This document shows positions 1 to 6,299 of a stretch of DNA of 7,202 bases, one piece after another. The notes under the pieces were generated by a model. That model was given only the letters and a program-made list of their open reading frames with translations, was not told the origin of the DNA and ran no database searches. Within the stretch, counting starts at the first letter, position 1. Each line of letters opens with the position of its first letter. The DNA comes from Bacillota bacterium (GTDB lineage Bacteria; Bacillota; Clostridia; Acetivibrionales; DTU013), in NCBI GenBank assembly GCA_023415815.1, contig JAEZJL010000070.1, positions 1 to 7,202 of the forward strand, read 5' to 3'. The translations under genes were made by a program, and so were the position numbers.

Positions 1-597
1 GGCGTAGGAGTGGACGATTTTATCCTGATCACGCTCGGCACGGGTGTCGGCGCAGGCATTATCGCTGCCGGGGAGCTGCTGCGCGGCGCCGGGAATTTTG
101 CCGGAGAAATCGGCCACATGATAATACAAAAAGGCGGAGCGCCCTGCCCATGCGGAAACAACGGCTGTTTCGAAAGCTATTGCTCGGCAACGGGCATTGT
201 GAACGAGGCAAAGCGGCTTGCCCTGTCAGATGCGGCAAGCGTGCTGTGGGAGCTCGCAAACTGGGATATGGAAAATCTTACTGCCGAAATGCTCGACGCG
301 GGCTTTGAATTGAACGACGGCGTATGCAGGCAGGTTGTCGGCAGCCTGATCGAATATCTGGCCGCAGGGCTTGCAAGCCTCATCCATATTTTTAATCCCG
401 CAAAGATTATCATAGGCGGGGGCGTATCCGGCATGGGGGATAAATTGCTTATCCCATTAAGGTCGGAGGTAGAACGCAGGCTTATGAATGCCGGGCTGCA
501 AAGCTGCGGCATTGAAACCGCCCGCTTGGGCGGAAATGCAGGCATGATGGGCGCATGCGTCCTTACCGCCAAAAAATTGGGCGTGCTTTGCAAATGA
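1..597 (+). CDS. ROK-family sugar kinase, C-terminal part (5' end outside window)
   Basis: The frame is open from base 1, so the gene begins before the window; the GTG at 10 is internal. About 198 residues are visible of a family usually near 300-320. Seen, numbering codons from base 1: the ROK glycine-rich LGTGVGAG stretch at 12-19, then GEIGH (His39) and the cysteine cluster CPCGNNGC (Cys49, Cys51, Cys56), which together form the structural zinc site of ROK proteins, and ESYCSATG from residue 58. A second glycine-rich segment, IIIGGGVSG, lies near residue 135. The missing N-terminal third would carry the DxGxT phosphate-binding motif and the catalytic Asp, so kinase activity cannot be confirmed here. 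The same fold occurs in ROK repressors, which have an N-terminal helix-turn-helix that would also be out of view. Known members phosphorylate glucose, fructose, allose or N-acetylmannosamine. The ESY...SATG context resembles glucokinase-like members, but the substrate is unknown. It lies 30 bases upstream of the isomerase start and is probably co-transcribed with it. Confidence 0.9.
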   Translation, partial: GVGVDDFILITLGTGVGAGIIAAGELLRGAGNFAGEIGHMIIQKGGAPCPCGNNGCFESYCSATGIVNEAKRLALSDAASVLWELANWDMENLTAEMLDAGFELNDGVCRQVVGSLIEYLAAGLASLIHIFNPAKIIIGGGVSGMGDKLLIPLRSEVERRLMNAGLQSCGIETARLGGNAGMMGACVLTAKKLGVLCK

Positions 598-615
598 TTT
601 TTTATGATAAAAAAT

Positions 616-622
616 GAGGGTG
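616..622 (+). promoter_or_regulatory. Ribosome binding site that decides the isomerase start
   Basis: The purine-rich GAGGGTG lies five bases before the ATG at 628. The alternative in-frame ATG at 604 has only pyrimidine-rich sequence directly before it and no Shine-Dalgarno match. This favours 628 as the true start. Confidence 0.65.
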
Positions 623-627
623 TTGTT

Positions 628-1314
628 ATGAAGCGCTCACAGATAAACGCAATAATAAAGAAAAGCATGGAGTTTTTAAATGAAATGAATTTCAAGCTTC
701 CTCCGTTCGCCTACTGGTCCGCTGAGGATTGGAAAGCACGCGGCCCGGAGTATGACGAGATCAGGGAAAACATGCTGGGCTGGGATGTTACGGACTACGG
801 CGGAGGTGATTTCGGCAACCTGGGCCTGGTCCTTTTTACCATCAGAAACGGCAATAGCAAAATGCCGGAGAAATATAAAAAGCCATACGCCGAGAAGCTG
901 GTGATCCTTGAAGAGACCCAGACCTCCCCCCTTCATTTTCACTGGAACAAGACCGAGGACCTTATCAACCGCGGAGGCGGAAACCTTCTCGTGACGGTAT
1001 ACATGGCGGATAAAAACGAAGGCCTGTCCGGCAATCCCGTCTGTCTTTCCGTCGACGGAAGAAATGTCACGGTCCCTCCCGGGACGGTCGTAAAGCTTAC
1101 GCCGGGTGAAAGTATCACCTTTACGCCCTTTCAATATCACGCTCTTTCTGTGGAAAAAGGGACGGGCAGGCTATTGATGGGAGAGGTATCGGTGGTGAAC
1201 GACGACAATTCCGACAACCGGTTTTACCAAAAAATCGGCAGGTTTCCGGAGATTGAAGAGGATGAAGCTGTTTTATACCCCCTTTGCAATGAATACGACA
1301 AAGTGAATATATAA
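628..1314 (+). CDS. D-lyxose isomerase-like cupin protein
   Basis: The predicted protein has 228 residues and resembles the D-lyxose ketol-isomerase family (B. subtilis YdaE, E. coli O157 Z5688), cytoplasmic metal-dependent cupins that interconvert D-lyxose and D-xylulose, and D-mannose and D-fructose. Seen, numbered from 628: an N-terminal helical part with PPFAYWSAEDW (about 26-36), GWDVTDYGGGDF (about 51-62), then cupin motif 1 HFHWNKTED giving His103, His105 and Glu110, and cupin motif 2 around FTPFQYHAL giving His171. This His-His-Glu-His set is the expected metal site and is complete. The length matches the family. An ATG at 604 would add eight residues (MIKNEGVV), but it lacks a ribosome binding site. 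The gene follows the ROK kinase by 30 bases, which suggests an isomerise-then-phosphorylate pair. No membrane segment or signal peptide is seen. The family call is firm; the physiological substrate is inferred. Confidence 0.87.
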   Translation: MKRSQINAIIKKSMEFLNEMNFKLPPFAYWSAEDWKARGPEYDEIRENMLGWDVTDYGGGDFGNLGLVLFTIRNGNSKMPEKYKKPYAEKLVILEETQTSPLHFHWNKTEDLINRGGGNLLVTVYMADKNEGLSGNPVCLSVDGRNVTVPPGTVVKLTPGESITFTPFQYHALSVEKGTGRLLMGEVSVVNDDNSDNRFYQKIGRFPEIEEDEAVLYPLCNEYDKVNI

Positions 1315-1349
1315 AAGATACAAGACGGATTTATGCACATAGCTGTCGC

Positions 1350-1379
1350 CAGTCCGGACCAATCCCGGCGGTCCTGCTG
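1350..1379. other. Imperfect inverted repeat in the gap before the response regulator
   Basis: In the 80-base gap 1315-1394, GGACC (1356-1360) pairs with GGTCC (1370-1374) across a 9-base loop, with outer CAG (1350-1352) and CTG (1377-1379) able to extend the stem past unpaired bases. No T-run follows, so it is not a normal intrinsic terminator. It ends just before the regulator's ribosome binding site (AAGGGG, 1382-1387). It could be a leader structure, a regulator site or chance. No convincing promoter hexamers are seen in this gap. Confidence 0.25.
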
Positions 1380-1394
1380 AAAAGGGGCGTTACA

Positions 1395-2144
1395 ATGTAC
1401 AAGCTGCTTATCGTAGAAGACGAAACAGAGATCAGAGTCGGGCTTTCCAACTATTTCCCGTGGGAGAATTACGGGTTTGAAGTGGTTGCACAGTCGGAAG
1501 ACGGTCTGCAGGCGCTTTCTATCATTGAGCGCTTGCATGTGGACGTTATACTATGCGACATAATGATGCCTGTAATGGACGGACTGACATTATGTAAAGA
1601 AATTTTCAGCCGGAAGCTCAAGGTTACCGTGGTATTTCTGACAGGCTACAGGGATTTCGAATACGCCAGGACAGCCGTCGAATACGGCGTAAGAAAATAC
1701 CTGCTGAAGCCCACCTCGCACAAGGAGCTTACTCTCGCCTTCACCCAGATAAAAGAGGAGCTGGACAGCGCGTCCGATTCAGCCGGGCCTGTCCGGGCCG
1801 AAGCCGAAGCCGCCATCGGTTCGGCAGATTTCTATAAAAGCATCATAAGCCTTACAAAAGAATACGTTTCCAACAATATAAAAACAGCGACGCTGGAAGG
1901 CGCCTCCAATGCCGTGCATTTAAGCGCTCCATACCTCAGCAAGCTGTTCAAGATAAAAAACTATGAGAATTTTTCCGATTATCTGATGTCAAAAAAGATG
2001 GAGAAGGCCGCGGAGCTGCTAAAGGAGGTCTATAACACGGTATATGAGGTAAGCGAGTCCGTGGGGTATTCAAACCCCAAAAATTTCACCAGGGCCTTCA
2101 GGAAATATTTCGGCGTAACGCCCAACGAATATAGAAAGAAGTAA
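1395..2144 (+). CDS. Two-component response regulator, YesN-type (receiver plus AraC helix-turn-helix)
   Basis: A 249-residue cytoplasmic transcription regulator. Seen: a receiver domain at about 1-125 with acidic pocket Glu8/Asp9, phospho-acceptor Asp55 in LCDIMMPVMDG, switch Thr83 in FLTGYRDFEYA, and Lys105 in LLKPTS. A short alanine- and glutamate-rich linker (about 128-145) follows, then an AraC-type DNA-binding domain at about 150-249. Its first helix-turn-helix ends in APYLSKLFK; the second ends in VGYSNPKNFTRAFRKYFG, followed by the family ending VTPNEYRKK. All key receiver residues are present, so phosphorylation by the adjacent kinase is expected. The length is at the short end for YesN-type proteins, many of which have an extra middle domain. 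ATG 1395 is preceded by AAGGGG at 1382-1387, with seven bases between. Only two bases separate its stop from the kinase start. Such regulators usually activate nearby carbohydrate uptake genes, so the transporter group at 3909-7133 is the likely target (inference). Confidence 0.93.
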   Translation: MYKLLIVEDETEIRVGLSNYFPWENYGFEVVAQSEDGLQALSIIERLHVDVILCDIMMPVMDGLTLCKEIFSRKLKVTVVFLTGYRDFEYARTAVEYGVRKYLLKPTSHKELTLAFTQIKEELDSASDSAGPVRAEAEAAIGSADFYKSIISLTKEYVSNNIKTATLEGASNAVHLSAPYLSKLFKIKNYENFSDYLMSKKMEKAAELLKEVYNTVYEVSESVGYSNPKNFTRAFRKYFGVTPNEYRKK

Positions 2145-2146
2145 AA

Positions 2147-3901
2147 ATGAAAAGAAAATTCTTTATAAAAAAGCTCATTTTATTTTTACTTGCACTCATA
2201 ATCCCTTTAGTATTACTGGGGTCTGTATCCATATACCTTTCCAGGCATTATGTCGACCAGGGAATCGACATGAACAATTCCAACCTCCTGCGTCAGGTCA
2301 AAGACAGTATAGAAATCAGCTTTAACGAATTTGACAATATGATACTGAATTACGAAGTCAATACGGATATCGTTCAGATCCTCAAAAGCGTCTTTAATTC
2401 CGAGAGCATGTCGTACGACAGCTACAAATCCTACAGGATAATCCAGAGCTACCTGTATTCCAGCGTAAACTCCAAGCCCTATATCCATTCCGTTTTCATC
2501 TACTATAAAAACAACAGAGGCAGGTATTTTTCTTCCCTGACCGGCCTGTCATATCTGGATTTTCGCTCGGACGAGCAGTGGTATACGGATTTTATTTACC
2601 AGCACCTGAGAAAGGACATCTGGGTGAATGTCGGCAAGGTGGATTATCTCGGGACGAGAAAAGATCCCGTCATCTCGCTTTGCAAGAATCTGTTCTCCTC
2701 GGGCGCAGTAGGCCCCGACGGGATCATTGTATTGAACATCCAGCTTTCGTATATCCGGGACCTGATACAAAAAATTTCCGTACTGCCGGAACAGAATATC
2801 GTCATCCTTGATAAAAGCGGGAATATTGTCCTGCAGAAAAACGGCCTCTATACGGATAAGGTAAAATCGCTGGCCTCGCAGCTCCTTGACAAAAGCAGCG
2901 ATACCACTACCTTCAGAACCGATGACTTTTCCATTACCTCCACCGCCTCCGACAGGTACGGCTGGACATATGTTTCCATACTTCCGGAATCGATGTTATA
3001 TAAAGTATCCTCCTGGATACAAACAGTGATGCTTCTGGTTCTGCTTGCCTCCCTTGTTACCGGTATTCTGCTGGCTTTATATATAACAAGCGTCGAATAT
3101 GCCCGCCTGAACAGCATATTGGACATCCTCAGCAGGGCGGAATCCGATAGACCGCTGCCGCCGCCCGAAGCTAAGGCCAAGGATGAATACGGCTATATCA
3201 TCCAGAATATATTAAAGACCTTTCTCGAGCAAAATTACTTAAAGCTGCAGCTTTCGCAGCGCAAGTTCGAGCAAAAGACCTTGGAATTGCTGGCGCTCCA
3301 GTCCCAGATGAACCCGCATTTCCTGTTTAACACCCTGGAGACGATCAACTGGAGGATCGTAGCCCTAAACGGACTTGACTGCGATGCAAGCATTATGCTG
3401 CAAAATCTCTCGGACGTATTGAAATACTCCCTCGGAAGCTCCGACGAATATGTGGCGCTCTCCGAGGAGATCGTCAATACCAACAGCTATATCCAGATCC
3501 TCAAGGCGCGGTATCATGACAAGTTCAGCGTCAAATGGCAGTACGACCGGGAGCTTGAGCACCTGAAGGCTATCAAGCTGCTGATACAGCCGCTGATCGA
3601 AAACAGCGTGTACCACGGGATAAAGGAGAAGGCGGGAAGAAGCTCAATAAAAATCAAAATACAGATGACGCGGTTCGACAGGCTGAGGATCACTGTCATT
3701 GACAATGGGCTGGGCATTAAAAAATCCAGGCTCGAAGAGATCCGGAGCGACCTTGAGGCGCATAAGCGCAGCGATACCCATATCGGCCTTTTCAATACGA
3801 ACCGAAGGTTGATCCTGGCTTACGGGGAAGAGTTTCCGCTTAAGCTGAAAAGCAAATACGGCTTCGGCACGGTTGTATATATTGAGATCCCGATTACCTG
3901 A
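2147..3901 (+). CDS. Membrane sensor histidine kinase, YesM-type
   Basis: A 584-residue partner of the upstream regulator. Seen: a positively charged N-terminus, transmembrane helix 1 at about 8-31, an extracytoplasmic sensor region of about 260 residues (about 32-290, probably Cache-like by analogy with the family), transmembrane helix 2 at about 292-315, then a linker where a HAMP domain is expected but only weakly recognisable (about 315-365). The His_kinase domain follows: LQSQMNPHFLFNTLETINW with phospho-acceptor His391. The ATPase part has the N box LIQPLIENSVYHG (Asn486), the Asp519-Asn-Gly-Leu-Gly box, IGLFNTNRRL (Gly547) and the final FGTVVYIEIPI. All catalytic landmarks are present. 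The start lies two bases after the regulator stop; the ribosome site would be the weak purine run inside the regulator's last codons (GAAAGAAG), which suggests translational coupling. The extracellular sensor domain implies a ligand outside the cell or bound to the solute-binding protein; its identity is unknown. Confidence 0.93.
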   Translation: MKRKFFIKKLILFLLALIIPLVLLGSVSIYLSRHYVDQGIDMNNSNLLRQVKDSIEISFNEFDNMILNYEVNTDIVQILKSVFNSESMSYDSYKSYRIIQSYLYSSVNSKPYIHSVFIYYKNNRGRYFSSLTGLSYLDFRSDEQWYTDFIYQHLRKDIWVNVGKVDYLGTRKDPVISLCKNLFSSGAVGPDGIIVLNIQLSYIRDLIQKISVLPEQNIVILDKSGNIVLQKNGLYTDKVKSLASQLLDKSSDTTTFRTDDFSITSTASDRYGWTYVSILPESMLYKVSSWIQTVMLLVLLASLVTGILLALYITSVEYARLNSILDILSRAESDRPLPPPEAKAKDEYGYIIQNILKTFLEQNYLKLQLSQRKFEQKTLELLALQSQMNPHFLFNTLETINWRIVALNGLDCDASIMLQNLSDVLKYSLGSSDEYVALSEEIVNTNSYIQILKARYHDKFSVKWQYDRELEHLKAIKLLIQPLIENSVYHGIKEKAGRSSIKIKIQMTRFDRLRITVIDNGLGIKKSRLEEIRSDLEAHKRSDTHIGLFNTNRRLILAYGEEFPLKLKSKYGFGTVVYIEIPIT

Positions 3902-3908
3902 TTCACTG
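3902..3908. other. Seven-base convergent junction
   Basis: The TGA of the histidine kinase (3899-3901, plus) and the TAG of the solute-binding protein (3909-3911, minus) are separated by seven bases. There is no room for a terminator between them and no clear hairpin with a T-run is seen nearby on either strand, so each transcript probably runs into the other gene as antisense. Confidence 0.8.
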
Positions 3909-5228
3909 CTACCATCTCGTATTTAGAAAAATTTCATTCAGCTTGTCCGTTATGGAATTGTAAAATTTCAAGCCTGCCTGCCCGGCGGATAATTTCCCGT
4001 CTGCGACGCTGAATATTATCTCATCGCAGATGGACAAAAGCTCGGCGCTTCCTGTGATGGGGAGATACGACATGACCGGGCTTTCTCCGGCGATTTTATC
4101 GGACGTCTCCACGACAGGGTCGAATTTCCCTTCCCGGGAAAGCAATCCGACGGCATTGTCCACAGCCGGATATCCCCTGCAATCGGCCAGGATTCGTATT
4201 GCCCCGTCGTCGTTTAAAACCCAGTTGATAAAAGCGATACTCTCTTTGATGCACAGGGAATTTTTAGATACGGAAGCCATGATAGCGTCCACCTTTATCC
4301 CGGTCAGGGCGGCATCCTTTTTTACAGGCAGCCTCGCGACCGTTATAGCGATATCCGGGCCCTTCAAAAGCTGGATATCCGCCGTCCTCCCCATGGTCAG
4401 CAGCGCAAGTCCGTTCGACCATTTGGGGTTCTGCGATATCCCGCCGCTGTAGGGCATTGTCTGCTGGATCGGCTGCACAAGCCCGTTTGCGTATAGTTCC
4501 TCAATAAGCTGAAAGGCTTTTACAGCATCGTCTTTTGAAAAACCCGCTGTGCAATCCTCGTTTATCCACTGCCGGCCGCATGTTTGTATGAGATATGGAA
4601 TAAAAACATCGTCCCTCAATAACGGCAGGTCGATAAGAAGGAAGATCTTATCCTTATTTGAAGCGGAATACTCTTTGCCTAAATTTATAAACTGCTCCCA
4701 GTCCAGCCTTGTATCAGGGCCGAAGTCAATTCCGGCTCTTTTTGCCTCGCTGCTGTTAACAATGATATTGGAATACGACAGGCCGAACGGCACGCCTAAA
4801 AGCGCGCCGTCCTTCTTTGCCAGGGAATCCAGCATCCGGCCGTTAATTCCGCCCGTATCGAGGTATTCCTTGTATCGCTTGTCGGCAAGGTCCACAAATA
4901 TATTGCCGTTCAATATATCGAATTTCCAGTCGGGCAGCGTGGATATGATATCGGGGGCACTCATACTTGCAAGCTGCGTTTTTATTTTATAATAATATGC
5001 GTCCCAGTCTACATATTCCCCGACGATCCTTGTATCCGGATTCTCTGCCGAGTATGCTTCTATCGCTTTTATCGTAGCCCTGTTGCGGGGCTCTTCCCCC
5101 CACCAGGCGAATCTGACCGTTGTTTTTTCCAGGGCGGCGGCCTGGTCTTCGGAAGGCGAGCAGCCGCTGCAGGCAGCGCTGATTACAAATATTAAGAAAA
5201 ATGAAACCGATACGGCTTTTATTCTCAT
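3909..5228 (-). CDS. ABC transporter extracellular solute-binding lipoprotein, family 1 (CUT1 sugar type)
   Basis: A 439-residue protein of the family that captures sugars, oligosaccharides or related ligands outside the membrane and delivers them to a CUT1 permease. Seen: a lipoprotein signal peptide, MRIKAVSVSFFLIFVISAAC, with Cys20 and Cys23 (SAACSGC) as candidate lipidation sites. The mature start TTVRFAWWGEEPRNRATIKAI is typical of this class, followed by YYKIKTQLASMSAPDII (about 78-94), GVPFGLSYSNIIVN and the C-terminal lobe through ITGSAELLSICDEI. The length is normal for the family. The ATG at 5226-5228 is preceded by only a weak ribosome site; a stop 18-20 bases upstream in frame excludes a longer start. 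It is the last gene of the minus-strand group, 52 bases after the dehydrogenase, and may also have its own promoter (5268-5273). Ligand specificity cannot be read from the sequence; the neighbouring isomerase and kinase suggest a sugar. Confidence 0.92.
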   Translation of the reverse strand: MRIKAVSVSFFLIFVISAACSGCSPSEDQAAALEKTTVRFAWWGEEPRNRATIKAIEAYSAENPDTRIVGEYVDWDAYYYKIKTQLASMSAPDIISTLPDWKFDILNGNIFVDLADKRYKEYLDTGGINGRMLDSLAKKDGALLGVPFGLSYSNIIVNSSEAKRAGIDFGPDTRLDWEQFINLGKEYSASNKDKIFLLIDLPLLRDDVFIPYLIQTCGRQWINEDCTAGFSKDDAVKAFQLIEELYANGLVQPIQQTMPYSGGISQNPKWSNGLALLTMGRTADIQLLKGPDIAITVARLPVKKDAALTGIKVDAIMASVSKNSLCIKESIAFINWVLNDDGAIRILADCRGYPAVDNAVGLLSREGKFDPVVETSDKIAGESPVMSYLPITGSAELLSICDEIIFSVADGKLSAGQAGLKFYNSITDKLNEIFLNTRW

Positions 5229-5267
5229 TGGGCTCGCACACTTTCATTTACATAATCCCTATACAAT

Positions 5268-5273
5268 ATTATA
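5268..5273 (-). promoter_or_regulatory. Candidate -10 box of a promoter for the solute-binding protein gene
   Basis: Reading the minus strand, the gap between the dehydrogenase and the binding-protein gene holds a perfect TATAAT hexamer in an A/T-rich setting, 39 bases before the ATG. At a normal 16-18 base spacing I see no good -35 match (TACCAA at 17), so it would be a weak or activator-dependent promoter, or a chance A/T match. An extra promoter here would allow the binding protein to be made in excess over the permease. Confidence 0.3.
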
Positions 5274-5280
5274 AGCGTTT

Positions 5281-6276
5281 TTAAATCGCATTGGTAGCCT
5301 GAATACCATGCGTATATTCAGGATTGACGATATTCTCGATTTCACCTCCGTCAAGGAATCTTCCGACCTTGCCGGCGCAGCTCCGGAGCATCCTCAGCAT
5401 GGTCTCCTCCGTGGCGGAAGCGGAATGGGGGCTTAACAGCACATTGCCGAATTCCAGGAGAGGATTGTCCATGCTTACAGGCTCGGTTTCGAACACATCC
5501 AGCGCCGCGCCGGCAATCCTGCCGCTTTTCAGTGCAGCCGCCAGGTCTGCTTCATTGATTACCGCGCCCCGGCTGGTATTTATAATAATGGCGGTCTGCT
5601 TCATTTTTTCGATCGCTTTTTTGTCTATCAAATGCCTGGTCCGGTCATTTAAAGGGACATGCAGGCTTATGACGTCGGACGCCTTTATCAGGTCGTCAAG
5701 CTCGGCAAAGCCGACTCCCAGCTCCTCGGCTGCAATATCGTCCCTCACGACGTCGTATGCCAGTATCTTAACGCCTAAACCTCCCAGCAGCCTGGCCAGG
5801 CTCCTTGATATGGCTCCGAAACCTACGAGGCCGACGGTCTTTCCCATGAGCTCATTAGCCGGGATCGGCCTCCAGCCGCCCTTCCTGACCTCGGCATCAT
5901 ACCGCTTTATATTTCTCTGAAGGCTCAAAATAAATCCAAGGGCCGTCTCCGCAACTGAAACGGCGTTAAGGCCGGGGGTATTGGCAACTGCTATGCCATG
6001 CTTTGAGGCGCCGGCGATATCAATCGCATCGTATCCCGTGCCGCATCTGACGACAAGCCTTAGCGCCGGCTTGAGTCTGGCGAATACGCTTTCGCTCCAG
6101 GTCTCGCTTCCGGCTACAACGGCGCAGCAGCCTTCGGCTTCTTCGGCCAGCCTTGCTTCCGTGCGAATCAAAGGATCTCCGCGCACTGCCGACATGCCGC
6201 CGGCTATGAACAGCTCTTCGGCATAGGCAATAAATTTTTCATCCGCTTCAAACTTGAGCAATACTGTTTTTTTCAT
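5281..6276 (-). CDS. NAD(P)-dependent D-isomer-specific 2-hydroxyacid dehydrogenase
   Basis: A 331-residue cytoplasmic oxidoreductase that interconverts 2-keto and D-2-hydroxy acids, similar to phosphoglycerate dehydrogenase or hydroxypyruvate/glyoxylate reductases but with no C-terminal ACT domain. Seen: the substrate-domain segment VVRCGTGYDAIDIAGA (75-90) and NTPGLNAVSVAE (99-110); a Rossmann domain with GLVGFGAISRSLARLLGG (149-166) and Asp175 ending the second strand, which favours NAD over NADP; and the catalytic triad Arg236 (NTSRGAVIN), Glu265 (DVFETEP) and His284 (LLSPHSAS). The triad spacing matches the family. The third glycine of GxGxxG is Ser157. ATG 6274-6276 has a strong ribosome site, GGGGTGA at 6283-6289, six bases away. 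It lies 23 bases after the permease and 52 before the binding-protein gene, so it is embedded in the transport operon. This suggests it acts on the imported compound or a product of it. The exact substrate is unknown. Confidence 0.9.
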   Translation of the reverse strand: MKKTVLLKFEADEKFIAYAEELFIAGGMSAVRGDPLIRTEARLAEEAEGCCAVVAGSETWSESVFARLKPALRLVVRCGTGYDAIDIAGASKHGIAVANTPGLNAVSVAETALGFILSLQRNIKRYDAEVRKGGWRPIPANELMGKTVGLVGFGAISRSLARLLGGLGVKILAYDVVRDDIAAEELGVGFAELDDLIKASDVISLHVPLNDRTRHLIDKKAIEKMKQTAIIINTSRGAVINEADLAAALKSGRIAGAALDVFETEPVSMDNPLLEFGNVLLSPHSASATEETMLRMLRSCAGKVGRFLDGGEIENIVNPEYTHGIQATNAI

Positions 6277-6299
6277 TTTACATCACCCCGCAGGTTTTA

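Noticed and set aside
177..695. A 172-codon open frame on the minus strand across the ROK gene
   Set aside because: It lies opposite the strongly recognisable ROK kinase, runs into the isomerase gene and has no family motifs; it is a shadow frame.
1290..1330. TATATAAAAG-like A/T-rich stretch as a promoter for the regulator
   Set aside because: No -35 match at a sensible spacing and it overlaps the end of the isomerase gene; read-through from upstream is equally likely.
3902..3960. Bidirectional terminator near the convergent junction
   Set aside because: Only a short A/T stretch (GAAAAATTTC) is present, without a stable stem.
4030..4992. Two plus-strand open frames (140 and 147 codons) opposite the solute-binding protein
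   Set aside because: No recognisable domains, and the opposite strand encodes a full-length family protein.
4987..5247. Alternative minus-strand start at 5247 with a ribosome-site-like purine run
   Set aside because: It is in a different frame from the binding protein, overlaps its signal peptide region and encodes no recognisable protein.
5324..5920. A 198-codon open frame on the plus strand opposite the dehydrogenase
   Set aside because: Low-complexity Ser/Pro/Ala-rich translation typical of the reverse of a coding gene; the minus strand has complete dehydrogenase motifs.
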